Part shown: piece by piece, positions 12,130-24,700 of the stretch
How positions within the stretch are numbered: position 1 is the stretch's first letter
Layout of the letters: each line of letters opens with the position of its first letter
Source of the DNA: Imbricaverruca yamaguchii
Taxonomy: Eukaryota; Arthropoda; Thecostraca; Neoverrucidae
DNA length: 64,000 nucleotides
Reading direction: 5' to 3'
NCBI GenBank assembly: GCA_034440575.1
Contig: JAOTOL010001373.1
Coordinates: 1-64,000, forward strand
The notes under the pieces: model-generated
What the model saw: only the letters and a program-made list of their open reading frames with translations
What the model was told of the DNA's origin: nothing
The model's database searches: none
Program-made: the position numbers and the translations under genes

Positions 12130-14545
12130 GCTGTGGGTTTCACCGGACTGTCGGCTAGATCTTCTGGGATTATTTCAAGCGACGTCTTGCCAAGGACCGG
12201 CATTTGTAGACGCAGCAGCAATTGTAATGACAGGTGCACTCTCGGGCTGCGTCAATTTCGAAGTGTTTCGTTTCATATCAGTCGGAGGACGGGGCTCACC
12301 TGTGTACTGTTGTTCTCCGGTATCAGATGGTCGCTTCAGGCTCCGCTTGTCGCGCGCCCCCCGCCCAGGTGGCGCCAGCAAGAAACGCTGCTGTTCCTGT
12401 GCGACAGTCGTCGCTGCTGCCAGGTTTTCCGTTCGCGAGGGTGCGCCACTCACGCGCTTTGCGGTAGAGCAGGGCGAAAAATGTTATTGGAAGTCAACTT
12501 TACTTAATAACAAATGCTTACTTTAGCCAGAATCCTGTGTTATGAACTGCAAAATGGCAAATACACAAATGTATATCTAGTTCAAAACGAAAAAGAGAAA
12601 AATTCAACTCGTACATATTTATTGCATCCGTAAAGATAAGCAAACGCTGAAAAAGTTTCATTAAAATATCTGTATTCCGTATAAAGCGTGACGACTGGTT
12701 GACACTTTTTGGAGGTGACCTCACTTGACCTTGAATAAACTCGTTGACCCTAGAAGACCTGACCTGGAAATTTTTAATCAGCATGTCGAATTTACGTGGG
12801 AAAAAGGTATTCACCCACAATGCGCTGCCGCGCGCCGTTCGTCCGCTATCCGCGATAAACCTGAGGGGGATTTTGTTGAAGACCCCCGTAGACGGGACGG
12901 GTTAATTTCGATACGGTATTCTGTAGAGGAGGAGGCCAAAAATATTCGGACCGAAGCGGGACTGGCCGGCATATCGCTGCCAAGCCCGGATGGAGACCGG
13001 TGAAAAACGCACTGAAGCCCGCCCAACAGACCGGTTGCATAATACACGCTTTTGGACATAGAGTAGCAACATGACCAGCAATGTGAGGAACATTTTCTCG
13101 TTAAATTTAGGCGATGCGGCAAAAACTTACATCATTTGGGATAAACTCTACTCCCGAGAGTATCTAAAGAATACCCCGCTTTTGGGAATATAGCTTCGCC
13201 GATGGGTACAAAAATCGCCTGAACAACCCTGTCAGCGTAGATTAATTATATACCAGAGCATTTCTACCGGAGTATGTTTACACATACCAACTTATAGCTT
13301 TATTTTTACACAGAGTATTATTTTATAGAGGACGAAGGGTGTAAAAATTGCGATGTGCCTGAAGATACACCAAGGAATGGCGATTTTACACCACCCTAGC
13401 ATAAAATGACTTTCTTTTCAAGTGGCCTTTGGGCAAGAAAACAACATGCAGTTCAACAATCACGCCGAATGACGCCCAACCAAGGCGATATATACGAGGT
13501 GGCGTCATCCCTACTGCGCAGCTTTCTGCGCAGGTCCTTATATGACGTCATCAGGGGTACCACTTAATACGGGCCAAGCCGCTAACACGCTGTCGAATAT
13601 ACGCAGCGTATGCATAGTACGGGGGATAAAATGAGGATTTAAGAGGTGCAGGTGCAAAACTTAGAGCGTCATAGTCCCGGAAGGGATCTCCAATACCTTT
13701 TATACACATATTATACCCGGAAGAACGTACAAAGCGAGGTAGGACAGGTCAAATATGGCAGAGAATTAGCATCTTACCGCGGCGAAATGCAGTAAGGACG
13801 TATCTGAAGTGTGGTCGTCGCCATGATGGAATAAGGTGGGGAGGGGGGTCGAGTCCCTTAATGTACATCAAATTTAGCATTGGGCTTATGGTGCTGCATG
13901 CCAAAATTAATTGACCGAAAGGCCTTTTAACCCCTCTATATGCGGCAGTGCCCCTGATATAGGAGGCAAGGAAGGGGACAATCGTTTCTTTTTAAGATCG
14001 ACAGGACCATAGGGAGCACGTGAGAGGCAGACATTCCTTTTATGGGGGCATCTGTGAACCTCCGTACCAGCTCAGCAACATGGGTGGAACTTCCAGAAAA
14101 CGATTTGGGAGACGCAATGCCTGGAGGTAACAGGAAGGCCTATGGATTGGGGGAGGTGGGCTCACGCCAGTCGTAAGCGGGGGTTGACCCATCCCAAAAG
14201 TATGTAAAATTTCACTCTAGTTCGGAGGTTACATTCGGCGGATGGACTGGAAAGCGGTCAGACATGGGGTGCTAAAAGCGGTCAGGCATGTATTGGCGGC
14301 ATTCCCTAACAATGCGTTCAGAACTAGATCTGGATGATTCAAAACACTCCTACACGTCCGCGTAGTCGACCTAGTCGGCTTATGTGCTGTTTCCGATTCA
14401 GAGCATGAATGAAGGATCACAATCGAAGTTCGTGGAGCAGAGACTTTGCATATCGTTCTTTCAAATCAATGATCATAGGCCTCATGAGCAACAATGAAAT
14501 GGCATACGCCACACCTGTTTCATAGCAGTACCAGAGCCGGTAGCA
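12130..14545. other. unassigned sequence
   Basis: No gene or known repeat supported. Several short frames overlap one another on both strands around 12120-13120 without any recognisable domain. Confidence 0.35.
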
Positions 14546-14880
14546 GTGTCAAGTGCCGCGAGGACGGGCGCAGCTTGTCTGCCCCTGGTCACAGCGGCAG
14601 CAGCAAAACACGCCAACAGGACAGTGGGACCGGGCGATACGACGGCAGAGTCAAGTGCCGCCAGGACGGGCCGACACAGGGAGCGCCGCCAACCCGTCAG
14701 TGGTCACAGTGGCAGCAGCAAAACACGCCAACAAAACGGCAGGATCGGGCGGCATGAAACCAATGCAAAGTGCCGCCAGAACGGGCAACACAGGAGGCGC
14801 CGCCAGTCCGCCCCTGGTCACGGTGGCAACAACAAACACGGTTACAAAGGGCAGAACCGAGCGACACGACACGACACACA
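14546..14880 (+). repeat. three-copy tandem repeat, ~110 bp
   Basis: Three diverged copies begin with caagtgccgc..gacggg (near 14550, 14653 and 14768), each followed by ggtcacagtggcagcagcaa-type sequence. The G/C-rich composition opens several overlapping frames, so none is called as a gene. Confidence 0.7.
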
Positions 14881-15478
14881 GCAGAGACGGTGACACATGG
14901 CCGGCAGTGTGAGGGTGGACATCCTATCGCTGCCTGGTGACATGATGGCGGACCTGCCTAGATGCCCGCCCCTGCGCTCTGCCGAGCAGAGTTCTTGCGC
15001 AACCAGCCGATGCGCACATGCAGCCTAACTCGAGTCAGCCTCCGTCTCACACAACTAGCCACACTCCTAGCTTCGGCTGCCGGCTACTAATGACGCCCAC
15101 CCCGGGTCTCACGATGCTGGTGTCGCCTGTGCAGGTTGAGTCCATGATGAAGCAGACATCAGAATTGAACTGGTTTGGCATCGCCCTCTACCACGTATGT
15201 GGCATGCAGCGCCCGCCGCGACCGATGGTGATTAACCAAGAGCTGGACACAACGGCCAGGAGCGCCTCCGGTGCTTCAGACGTCGGACAGCCAAGCGATG
15301 TATTGACGCCTCATTTTGTAGGCGACGAAGCCGGCAACGACGGCAAGGCCGTCCTGCTCCAGTCCCAGTTTGCTGATGATGGTCGTGTTAAAATTCATGT
15401 GAATAGAAGTGGCATCAAACTAATTGAACTGGTTCTTTATTTAGCTATACAAAGATAAGATATGAAGATAAGGTAAGC
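14881..15478. other. unassigned sequence
   Basis: It contains a 146-codon plus-strand frame (15018-15458) with no recognisable domain. I do not call it a gene. Confidence 0.3.
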
Positions 15479-15479
15479 A

Positions 15480-16250
15480 GCATATGAAGGCTCCATATTT
15501 GATGGCGGTGGCCAAGTTCTATCGGTGACTCAGCAGAAGGACTTTGGTGTTATTCTGAACACAAGATTGGGGGCATCAGAACAGACGAAAGAATCCAGGA
15601 AGAAGGCACTGAGAATGCTTGGGGCAATATATAGGAATGTATCATACATAAGTGAGGAAGTCATCAGGAAGCTTTACTGTGCATGTCAGGCCACATTTGG
15701 AATACTGTGTCCAAGCTTTGGCTCCTAGTTATGAAAAAGATTGTTCGCTTTTAGAGAGTACAAAATATGGCTACAAAAATGGTTAATGACATAAGCAACC
15801 TGGCATATGAGGAAAGATTGAAGAAATTGAACATGTTTTCACTTAGATATAGAAAGTTGAGAGGAGCACTCATTGAGGTCTTTAAATTTGTTCATGGTCA
15901 GGAGGATGGATATATTAGGTAAATATTTGAATCTAACAGAAATGATGCACTTAAAGGTCATCAATTCAAAATTAAAGTTAACTACAGCAGGACAAGGTTA
16001 AGACAGTCTTTCTTCACCAACAGGGTAATAGAACACTGGAACCAGATGCCAAAAACCATTGTCAGTAGCAGCACATTGAACATCTTTAAAAACACCATAG
16101 GCAATTATTACAAGAATAGAGGGCTTGCTTTTCAGTATTCCAGGGAGGGCTGATCGACGGATTTGGTGGGCAACTGGTTGAGTGTTCAGAGTGCAACCAA
16201 GAAGGGCCCTTGTGGCTCATAGTCACACTGATCTTTTGTGTCTTGATGTC
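15480..16250 (+). pseudogene. CR1/L2-like LINE remnant: reverse-transcriptase C-terminus
   Basis: Translation gives DFGVILNTRLGASEQ and KALRMLGAIYRN, then, across frameshifts, LEYCVQA-like sequence, PSYEKDCSLLES and RLKKLNMFSLRYRKLRGAL. It continues with FKFVHGQEDGY, SRTRLRQSFFTNRVIEHWNQ and FKNTIGNYY. This is the post-reverse-transcriptase region of CR1/L2 LINEs in order. The tail (gcccttgtggctcatagt near 16205) matches the 3' tails at 59300 and 59580. Frameshifts and stops make it inactive. Confidence 0.85.
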
Positions 16251-18338
16251 TAAGATGCTCCAAAATGCAGCAAGCATTCCAGACAAGCATGATGCAACAC
16301 TCCATACCATACAGATCTGATAGGCAGGCTAATTCATGGAATGACACCAGAAAAGGCAGGTGTTGACACTGACATTATTTTCAGCTGCATCCGTGGCCAG
16401 GATCATAATCATCAGAGGTAAAGTGGTTGGAACAAATGGATGGGCTGGTTGGATGAACTCCATCAGCTCCTTTTCACTGTCAACCAGGTCTTATATGCAT
16501 TTTCATCTCTTGGAAACATAAGCATGTTGGTTGACAATCTCTTCTTTCCATATCTTTCTTCCAGATGATAAAGACACACCACAACAGAACACTATACAAT
16601 AAAACTACAACTAAAACGCACGTACATCGAACACAAGGTGTGACAGACATAAAACCAAGCATAAAACAACCTACGAGGAAGCTATGTAAACAGCTGCGCT
16701 ATTTATGACTCAACTGCGCCATCTAAGAATTTGAGAAAATGTGTGCCCCTAAAACGCTGCATTCGTGATGGTCGTCGCCTAATTCGCAGCCTAACTGAGG
16801 ATGATAAAATAACAGCTCAACACGATTCCAAAAGCACAGACGTGATATTATAGGATTTAGAAAGTGAGTTGAATTGAAAATATTTCCATTTTAAAATGCA
16901 TGAAACCATTAAAACGGCCCAAAAGTGGTACCCCAGATGACGTCATTTGTACCATTCGAGCCGACACGCAGGAAGGCATGGGGATGACAGGTCCCGCCAC
17001 CCATTTAGTGGGGAAATTAAAAAATTATTAAAAAGGAGGGGATATGGACGTTATTCAGAACATCAAAGAAAGTGGCATCGAAAGACAAAAAGATAACTTA
17101 GATACTTCAAAAACCATAAAGTCTAAAAATTAGAACGTAAAAAAATTAAAGTTTGAAACTTGAGTCAGAAAGCATAGCATCCAACGATTCTCAGTCCGAA
17201 ATAAAAAGTCCAAAACCGCACCACATATGTTACGGGCTTTGCCGTAACTTTCAAGCGAATCCGACTGTGGCGCTGGTGGCCGCGGAGAAAAGTCTGTATC
17301 ACGTGGATAAGTGATCTGTGTAGGTAAGTGCTTGTGATTGCACACAGTTGCCTCCATAAACCATACGAGTGGGTAACATATAATTTGGGCTGGGTAAATT
17401 TTGTTTTTTTGTTGGATTTTTTTTTCTAAAAAAAATCGATTAAAAAACTTGAATAGTGGCTTAGGTTGGGGTAGGTTATATTTTTTGGAAAGTTTTAAGA
17501 AAATGCATTGCTTCATATTTTTCATTTTTTCATTTTTTTTCTAAAAAATGAGGTTATGCTAGGTTAGGTTAGGTTATTTGGCTTTTTAACATTATTTTTG
17601 TGCTGCTACCTAGGTAGGTAGGTACCTAACTCAAACTCAATTGTTTGTGATATTTTTCTCACAACCTGAAAAGTAAGCATTCTCACAGAAAATCAGTTGC
17701 CCCATCATCTTATTCACCTTAATAAACATGGTGTTGGAAAGGTAAATTCCAATAATCCATAGAACACCTTCAAGCACAAATTTACCCCACCACAAAAGTA
17801 AGTAAGGCCCAATCTCCAATCCAGGAACACAAGTTCTTTTTTTTACAAAATGGAAATTGTCAAGCATATATTCATATAAGCAATACATATTTTTATCCTG
17901 CAATATTTCCTGTGTACAAAATGCCACCTGGCCCAAAATTATTCCAGGTGAACCTGTGGCATTGAAACACTGACCTGACATGACTTGAAAGAGTATTTGC
18001 TTTTAATATCATCAAAATGATGTTGGTGTGAAACATGTGTGGAGTCAGTTGAGAATTGGAAAGATTTACTTTACCATGTTTCATAAGAAACATGCAGGGT
18101 TGAATATTTTGATTTTCTCAGGAATCTGACAAGCTAGAGTATCCACCCTGACAGTTGTTTGTAAAATTTGAAACATGATGCATACAGGTATATAGTGTGT
18201 TCACTCAAATGTATGACTGACATGCACATAGCTTGAACTCCACCCTCAACCATCAGGACTGTGTGAGGGCACTGCTTGAAATCAAGGTTGAAGCTGCTGG
18301 AGCCCCAACATCTAATGCAACATCCTGTACATGCCTAT
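16251..18338. other. unassigned AT-rich sequence
   Basis: No gene supported. A short TTAGG-like run (ctaggttaggttaggtta) lies near 17551, but it is too short to read as telomeric. Confidence 0.35.
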
Positions 18339-18395
18339 GGGCACTACATGACCAATGTAGTCGATGCGCTCTAAAGCCCTAATTACTAACTAACT
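18339..18395 (+). repeat. solo SINE-tail hairpin element
   Basis: One copy of a short family: gggcac-tacatgac-..-gtcgatgcgctctaaag followed by an actaactaact tail. The arms (GGGCRC / GCGCYC) and the inner TGAC/GTCG can pair. Confidence 0.6.
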
Positions 18396-18698
18396 CTACA
18401 TGCCTACAGTATTGGACAAGTATGGTTCAGGTGATTGTTGACAAAGGGCATCAATTTGAAACTGTTTTCCAACTGTAATGCAATGCCCATGTTCATTTTT
18501 TTTAGGTCCCATAAACATTGGAACAACTCACCCCTATGCCACATGCTCACACTGCCATCCTTCACACACTGCCAAATCCTCAGATATTGTTTCAGCATTG
18601 CTGTCATGATGATATCAACTTGATGGGACAACACACTCCAGTATTTTGCTGCACATGTAATGTGGGCCAGCTGCAGCTCACCTGCTGCCAGTTACAGG

Positions 18699-18792
18699 AT
18701 GACCTCCAGCTACCTGACTCGCAATGTGGTGCTGAAGGGTGTGTCGGCTGTCTATCTGGTTGCCTTCATGTCCCTCTACATGCAAATACCAG
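18699..18792 (+). CDS. LMF2: LMF2-like exon 1 (start codon)
   Basis: Encodes [19 protein letters not shown] and a first membrane segment ending SLYMQIP. A lies at -3 of the ATG. It ends in phase 1 at a GTGGGT donor. A ttacag|g just before the ATG could be an acceptor for a 5' untranslated exon. Confidence 0.88.
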
Positions 18793-21700
18793 GTGGGTGT
18801 GTGCTGGTATAGATGCTGCTGTCTGCTTGTTGTGCCCTCCTGTTAGCACATGTCACATGTCCACTTGCTAGTACAATGTTCTTGCAGTGATAATATAGTA
18901 ATAATTAGACTACTAATGGTCATCATAATAATAGAAGTATTATTAATATAAATAAAATTATATTCTTAATAATACAATGAGAACAATGGATAATGGAGTA
19001 CCATGACAATGACAATGGGACTATTAATGTTCTAATTGTAGCAACAATAAATAATAATGATAATAGTAACATTTAGTATTACTGTAGTGAAGAATCATAA
19101 TATTATATTATAAGACTGAACTCTAGTTTTGCTGACCAGAGCCTCATCTATGACCTCTTGGTCAATGTCTGATCAGATTGCATCCAGTCACTGTGCCCAC
19201 CACACCTCCCACTGTCACCACCACACCCACCACCATCACCACCACACCCACCACTGTCACCACCACACCCACCACTGTCACCACCACACCCACCACTGTC
19301 ACCACCACTGTCACCACCACACCACCACTGTCACCACCACACCCACCACTGTCACCACCACACCCACCACTGTCACCACCACACCCACCACTGTCACCAC
19401 CACACCCACCACTGTCACCACCACACCCACCACTGTCACCACCACCACACCCACCACTGTCACCACCACACCCACCACTGTCACCACCACACCCACCACT
19501 GTCACCACCACACCCACCACTGTCACCCCCACACCTACCACTTCACCACCACACCCACATCACCACCACGCCCTCACCACCACACCCACCACTGTCACCA
19601 CCACACCCACCACTGTCACCACCACACCCACCACTGTCACCACCACCACCACACCCACCCACCACTGTCACCATCACACCCACCACTGTCACCACCACAC
19701 CCACCACTGTCACCACCACACCCACCACTGTCACCACCACACCCACCACTGCCACCACCACTATCACCACTACTTGGATGCCCTGGCAGGTCTGTACGGC
19801 GTGGACGGCGTTTTGCCGGCGCACGTGCAGCTGGAGGAGGACGGCACCTCTCTGCCGGAGAAGCTGCTGGCGCGGCCCACGCTGCTCTGGCTGCGCGGAC
19901 GGCTGGGCCTCAGCACGCAGCACGCCATGGAGCTGCTGGCGCTCTGCGGCGCCGTCCTGGCGCTGCTCGGGTGGGTGTCCGGCGCTGCTCGGGTGGGTGT
20001 CCGGCGCTGCTCGGGTGGGTGTCCGGCGCTGCTCGGGTGGGTGTCCGGCGCTGCTCGGGTGGGTGTCCGGCGCTGCTCGGGTGGGTGTCCGGCGCTGCTC
20101 GGGTGGGGTGGGTTGCGCGGTGGGTGTCTGGCGCTGCTCGGTGGGTGTCGGCGCTGCTCGGGTGGGTGTCCGGCGCTGCTCGGGTGGGTGTCCGGCGCTG
20201 CTCGGGTGGGTGTCCGGCGCTGCGGCGGTGCTGCGGTGACACGCTGTCAGCTCCGGGACTTGGGCGGCTCATGGCGGGTGTCTGGCAAACTAGAGGTCCA
20301 CTACCTCTAGTTTGCCAGACCCTCTGGTATGATTCCCCGAACACACAGAAGAGTGTGTTGTTCCTCTGGTTCGATTCCCCGCGGTGCCCACGCTGCGTGA
20401 CGGTACGGCGATGGCGCGGTAATGCATTGCATTGTGGTTTAGTTGAGCATCGACTGCGGCACGACAATGCGGTATATCGGTGTAGTGGTATGGCGGTATA
20501 GTGGTATGGCGGTATAGTGGTATGGCGGTATAGTGGTATGGCTGAATATTGGTATAGTGGTATATCGGTATAGCGGTATATTGGTATAGTGGTATGGCGG
20601 TATAGTGGTATATCAGTATAGTGGTATATCGGTATAGTGGTATGGCGGTATAGTGGTATGGCGGTGTAGTGGTATGGCGGTATAGTGGTATGGGGTATAT
20701 CGGTGTAGTGGTATGGCGGTATAGTGGTATGGCGGTATAGTGGTATGTCGGTGTAGTGGTATGGCGGTATAGTGGTATATCGGTTTAGTGGTAGTATATG
20801 TCGGTATAGTGGCATATCAGTATAGTGTTATGGTGTTATGGTGGTATAGTGTTATAGTGGTATATCAGTATAGTGGTGTAGTGGTATAGCAGTATAGTGG
20901 TGTAGTGGTATAGCAGTGTAGTGGTATAGTGCTATAGCGGTATGGTGGTTTATTGTTTATTGGTTGGTTCACGACACACTTTATGCACATTCACGGCTAA
21001 TGGCGCCCACTGTTTCGCCGGTGGGCCGCGGGATTGGGAAATGTCCTGAGTGGCGCTAGAGTCGAACCAGGGACCTTTGGTACCCATAGCCCGACACCTT
21101 AACCACTCGGCCATCCCCGCCCCGCGGTATGGTGGTAATTCAGTACGGAACAATATGGTCGACGCGCACTAACGCCACAAAACTAACCGCGGTGTCCCTC
21201 CTTCCCGCCGGGGTGTGGAGTAGGCAACGCCTCATGGGCTCCGCGGCTTAGTACGCTGTAAAGCCACAAGTGCCAGCTCAATGGATATATGAAGTAGATG
21301 ATAGGGTAGGAAGAGTGTGTTGTTCCTGGATTTTTGTTACTGAGAACATTATCCTCTCCAGAAGATTATCCAGTAATTTGTTATCATTTAAGGGTTCAAT
21401 GGTGGTATTTGATGATAAACTGCTATGTGATAAGTTACTCAAGATTTACTCACTAGAATGTGCAAACTGGGAGTCTCATGTAAAAGTTTTGAAAGATGTA
21501 TTATCAGTATTCGATTGCCCAGCAATTTTCATCTCCACGGCCTGGATTGCAAAGCACAAATCCAACACCGATGGCAGGTGTATTTGCCGAATCAGATTAT
21601 TTACGCAACACCCGAATGTCGGAGTGTTTCAGAAATGTGCGAAATTTAGAAATATTTCAATACGCAGCTGTGATTCTGAACTCAAGGTATCAGTTCCTGA

Positions 21701-24700
21701 AGCTGACCGAGAGGGCACAATACTACATATAGTCCCAGTATGGAAGTTGAAATTATTAGGCGACAAGCATCATCCGAGAAACGTGGAAAGCTTATCACGC
21801 CCCTGTTGAGCGGAGGGGTGAACATCATTCTCACAGTGACAATTACACCACTAACAGCTATGGAGGTGTCCAAAACACCTACCATACACAGATGGGAATG
21901 AGGAAGTTGATTGTCACGAAAAGACATAAGAAAGATTAGTGCATTGGCCCAGGGCCTTCTTGGTTGCACTCTTACACAACCACCAAATCTGTCCATCACC
22001 CCCGTAATACTGAAAAGCAGCCTCTATTTTATAATTTCTGTTTTTAAGATGTTCAGTGTTACTGACGTGTTTTTGGCTGGTTCAGTGTTACCCTGTTGGT
22101 GGTTTGCCTTAACCTTGTTGCTGGGGCGACATGTGTAGGCGACGATTGTCGGTTCGAGTCTCACCTGTCGCCACTTTTCGCCCGCGACCGATCGACGTGA
22201 GAGATTGGCGACGCTGCATGACTCAACGGTCGATGTGTTGTAAAACTGAGTAGCCAACCAAGCTGACATGTGTGCACATTGTTACAATCATGATTTCTCG
22301 TTGGTTGTCAGATGTTGAAACGAGTACAGCATGATGTCGAATCCCAAGGTTAAAATAATGGTTTTTCGTTAGGTGTGAGATGTCGAAAAGAGCGCAGTAG
22401 GATGTCGAAATTTGCTATGGAATTAGTGTCATTTATAATGCTTTCGATGCCTCAGACTCAAATTCAAGCTGATGGTGTAGGTTCTAAGGAGTAGGATGCA
22501 GATACTTCCTGGAGAAGGATGTCGATTGAGTGTTCAGAAAGTGGTATACTCCACCCTATTTCACGAATAATTTATCATTGTCGAATCCCCATGGATGCTA
22601 TGTTAGATAAGGGCTTGCTAAGCCCTGGAAGCCCAATTGTGAGGAAGTTGCGTGCATATGATTGTCCCCATTTTGCGTGTTTTGAATGATGCCTAATTTG
22701 GGAATGCCGATATCAACGAAAACGAAACAGACACCTATCATATCCATTATTATTGTATAGCATAGCACATCATATGTAATTCCTTTACCTGGAATTGTAT
22801 CACGATCCCGGATCGGTTATGGTGAGTAAAAGCGTGATATTTGTAAACGGGATACAGTTACAAACTAGGTATGAAGACTCCATAAACACACACCAAAAAG
22901 GACTATATCGATACTTCTTTGGAAAGGATGTCGATTCGGTGTGGTATATCAGGACGTGATATATTCCACCCTCTTTCGCGAATAGGGTGGAAAATATAAT
23001 GTGTATCAATCTTCTTGTGAGCAGTCGATGCACCCCTAAACCACACATGTTTATGTGAGCATTTGTCAAGTGCTGCCATGTTTTGCTTTGCTATGTTTAT
23101 GTTGTGATTGCTGTTGAATTCTGTAGCGATCAAATAAGGCGGTAGGGTGCTCAGCCGCACTCCGATGACGGCAGAACGTTACACTCTTGATCGTGAGGTC
23201 GTGGGTTCGAATCCCATATCCGGCGAGGTTTTCGAGTCCGCCGGCGGCCAATCGGAGTGGGAGGCTGGCGACGCGGTGCGACCCAACAGTCGACAACCTG
23301 ACGCTCTAGAGCCGACAGCTGGTCTTGCTCCGCAGCTGTTGTTAATTGGGTAGTTCAAGGCGCACTGTATGCACATTCACGGCTAATAGTGCCGCCCACA
23401 CTGTTTCGCCGGTGGGTCGCGGGATTGGAAACTGTCCCGAGCGGCGCTGGTGCCTAGCCCGGGACCTTTAGTACCCGGGGCCCAACACCTTACCCACTCG
23501 GCCATCACCGCCCCGTTTTTTGTTCCGCAGTGTGCTGCTGGAGATGTTCAGGACGTCGCTGGTGTACACGGCCATGCTGCTCCTGTACGGATCCCTGGTG
23601 CACGTGGGTCAGCTGTTCTTCTGGTACCAGTGGTGAGTCGCCTGGCCAGACCTGTACGGATCCCTGGTGCACGTGGGCCAGCTGTTCTTCTGGTACCAGT
23701 GGTGAGTCGCCTGGCCAGACCTGTACGGATCCCTGGTGCACGTGGGCCAGCTGTTCTTCTGGTACCAGTGGTGAGTCGCCTGGCCAGACCTCCTGTACGG
23801 ATCCCTGGTGCACGTGGGCCGGCTGTTCTTCTGGTACCAGTGGTGAGTCGCCTGGCCAGACCTCCTGTACGGATCCCTGGTGCACGTGGGCCGGCTGTTC
23901 TTCTGGTACCAGTGGTGAGTCGCCTGGCCAGACCTGTACGGATCCCTGGTGCACGTGGGCCGGCTGTTCTTCTGGTACCAGTGGTGAGTCGCCTGGCCAG
24001 ACCTCCTGTACGGATCCCTGGTGCACGTGGGCCGGCTGTTCTTCTGGTACCAGTGGTGAGTCGCCTGGCCAGACCTCCTGTACGGATCCCTGGTGCACGT
24101 GGGCCAGCTGTTCTTCTGGTACCAGTGGTGAGTCGCCTGGCCAGACCTCCTGTACGGATCCCTGGTGCACGTGGGCCGGCTGTTCTTCTGGTACCAGTGG
24201 TGAGTCGCCTGGCCAGACCTCCTGTACGGATCCCTGGTGCACGTGGGCCAGCTGTTCTTCTGGTACCAGTGGTGAGTCGCCTGGCCAGACCTCCTGTACG
24301 GATCCCTGGTGCACGTGGGCCAGCTGTTCTTCTGGTACCAGTGGTGAGTCGCCTGGCCAGACCTCCTGTACGGATCCCTGGTGCACGTGGGCCAGCTGTT
24401 CTTCTGGTACCAGTGGTGAGTCGCCTGGCCAGACCTCCTGTACGGATCCCTGGTGCACGTGGGCCAGCTGTTCTTCTGGTACCAGTGGTGAGTCGCCTGG
24501 CCAGACCTCCTGTACGGATCCCTGGTGCACGTGGGCCAGCTGTTCTTCTGGTACCAGTGGTGAGTCGCCTGGCCAGACCTCCTGCACGGATCCCTGGTGC
24601 ACGTGGGCCGGCTGTTCTTCTGGTACCAGTGGTGAGTCGCCTGGCCAGACCTCCTGTACGGATCCCTGGTGCACGTGGGCCAGCTGTTCTTCTGGTACCA

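Noticed and set aside
17545..17580. Telomere-like TTAGG repeats
   Set aside because: Only about three units, in a single AT-rich patch; too few to indicate a telomere or settle the taxon.
19129..19790. His/Thr-rich N-terminal extension in frame with exon 2
   Set aside because: Exon 1 (18699-18792) supplies the family-conserved MQIPG junction in the correct phase, so the 21-bp array is intronic.
21270..21809. 179-codon frame in intron 2 as a nested gene
   Set aside because: No recognisable domain, no homologous copy in the window and no supporting signals. Retained only as a note.
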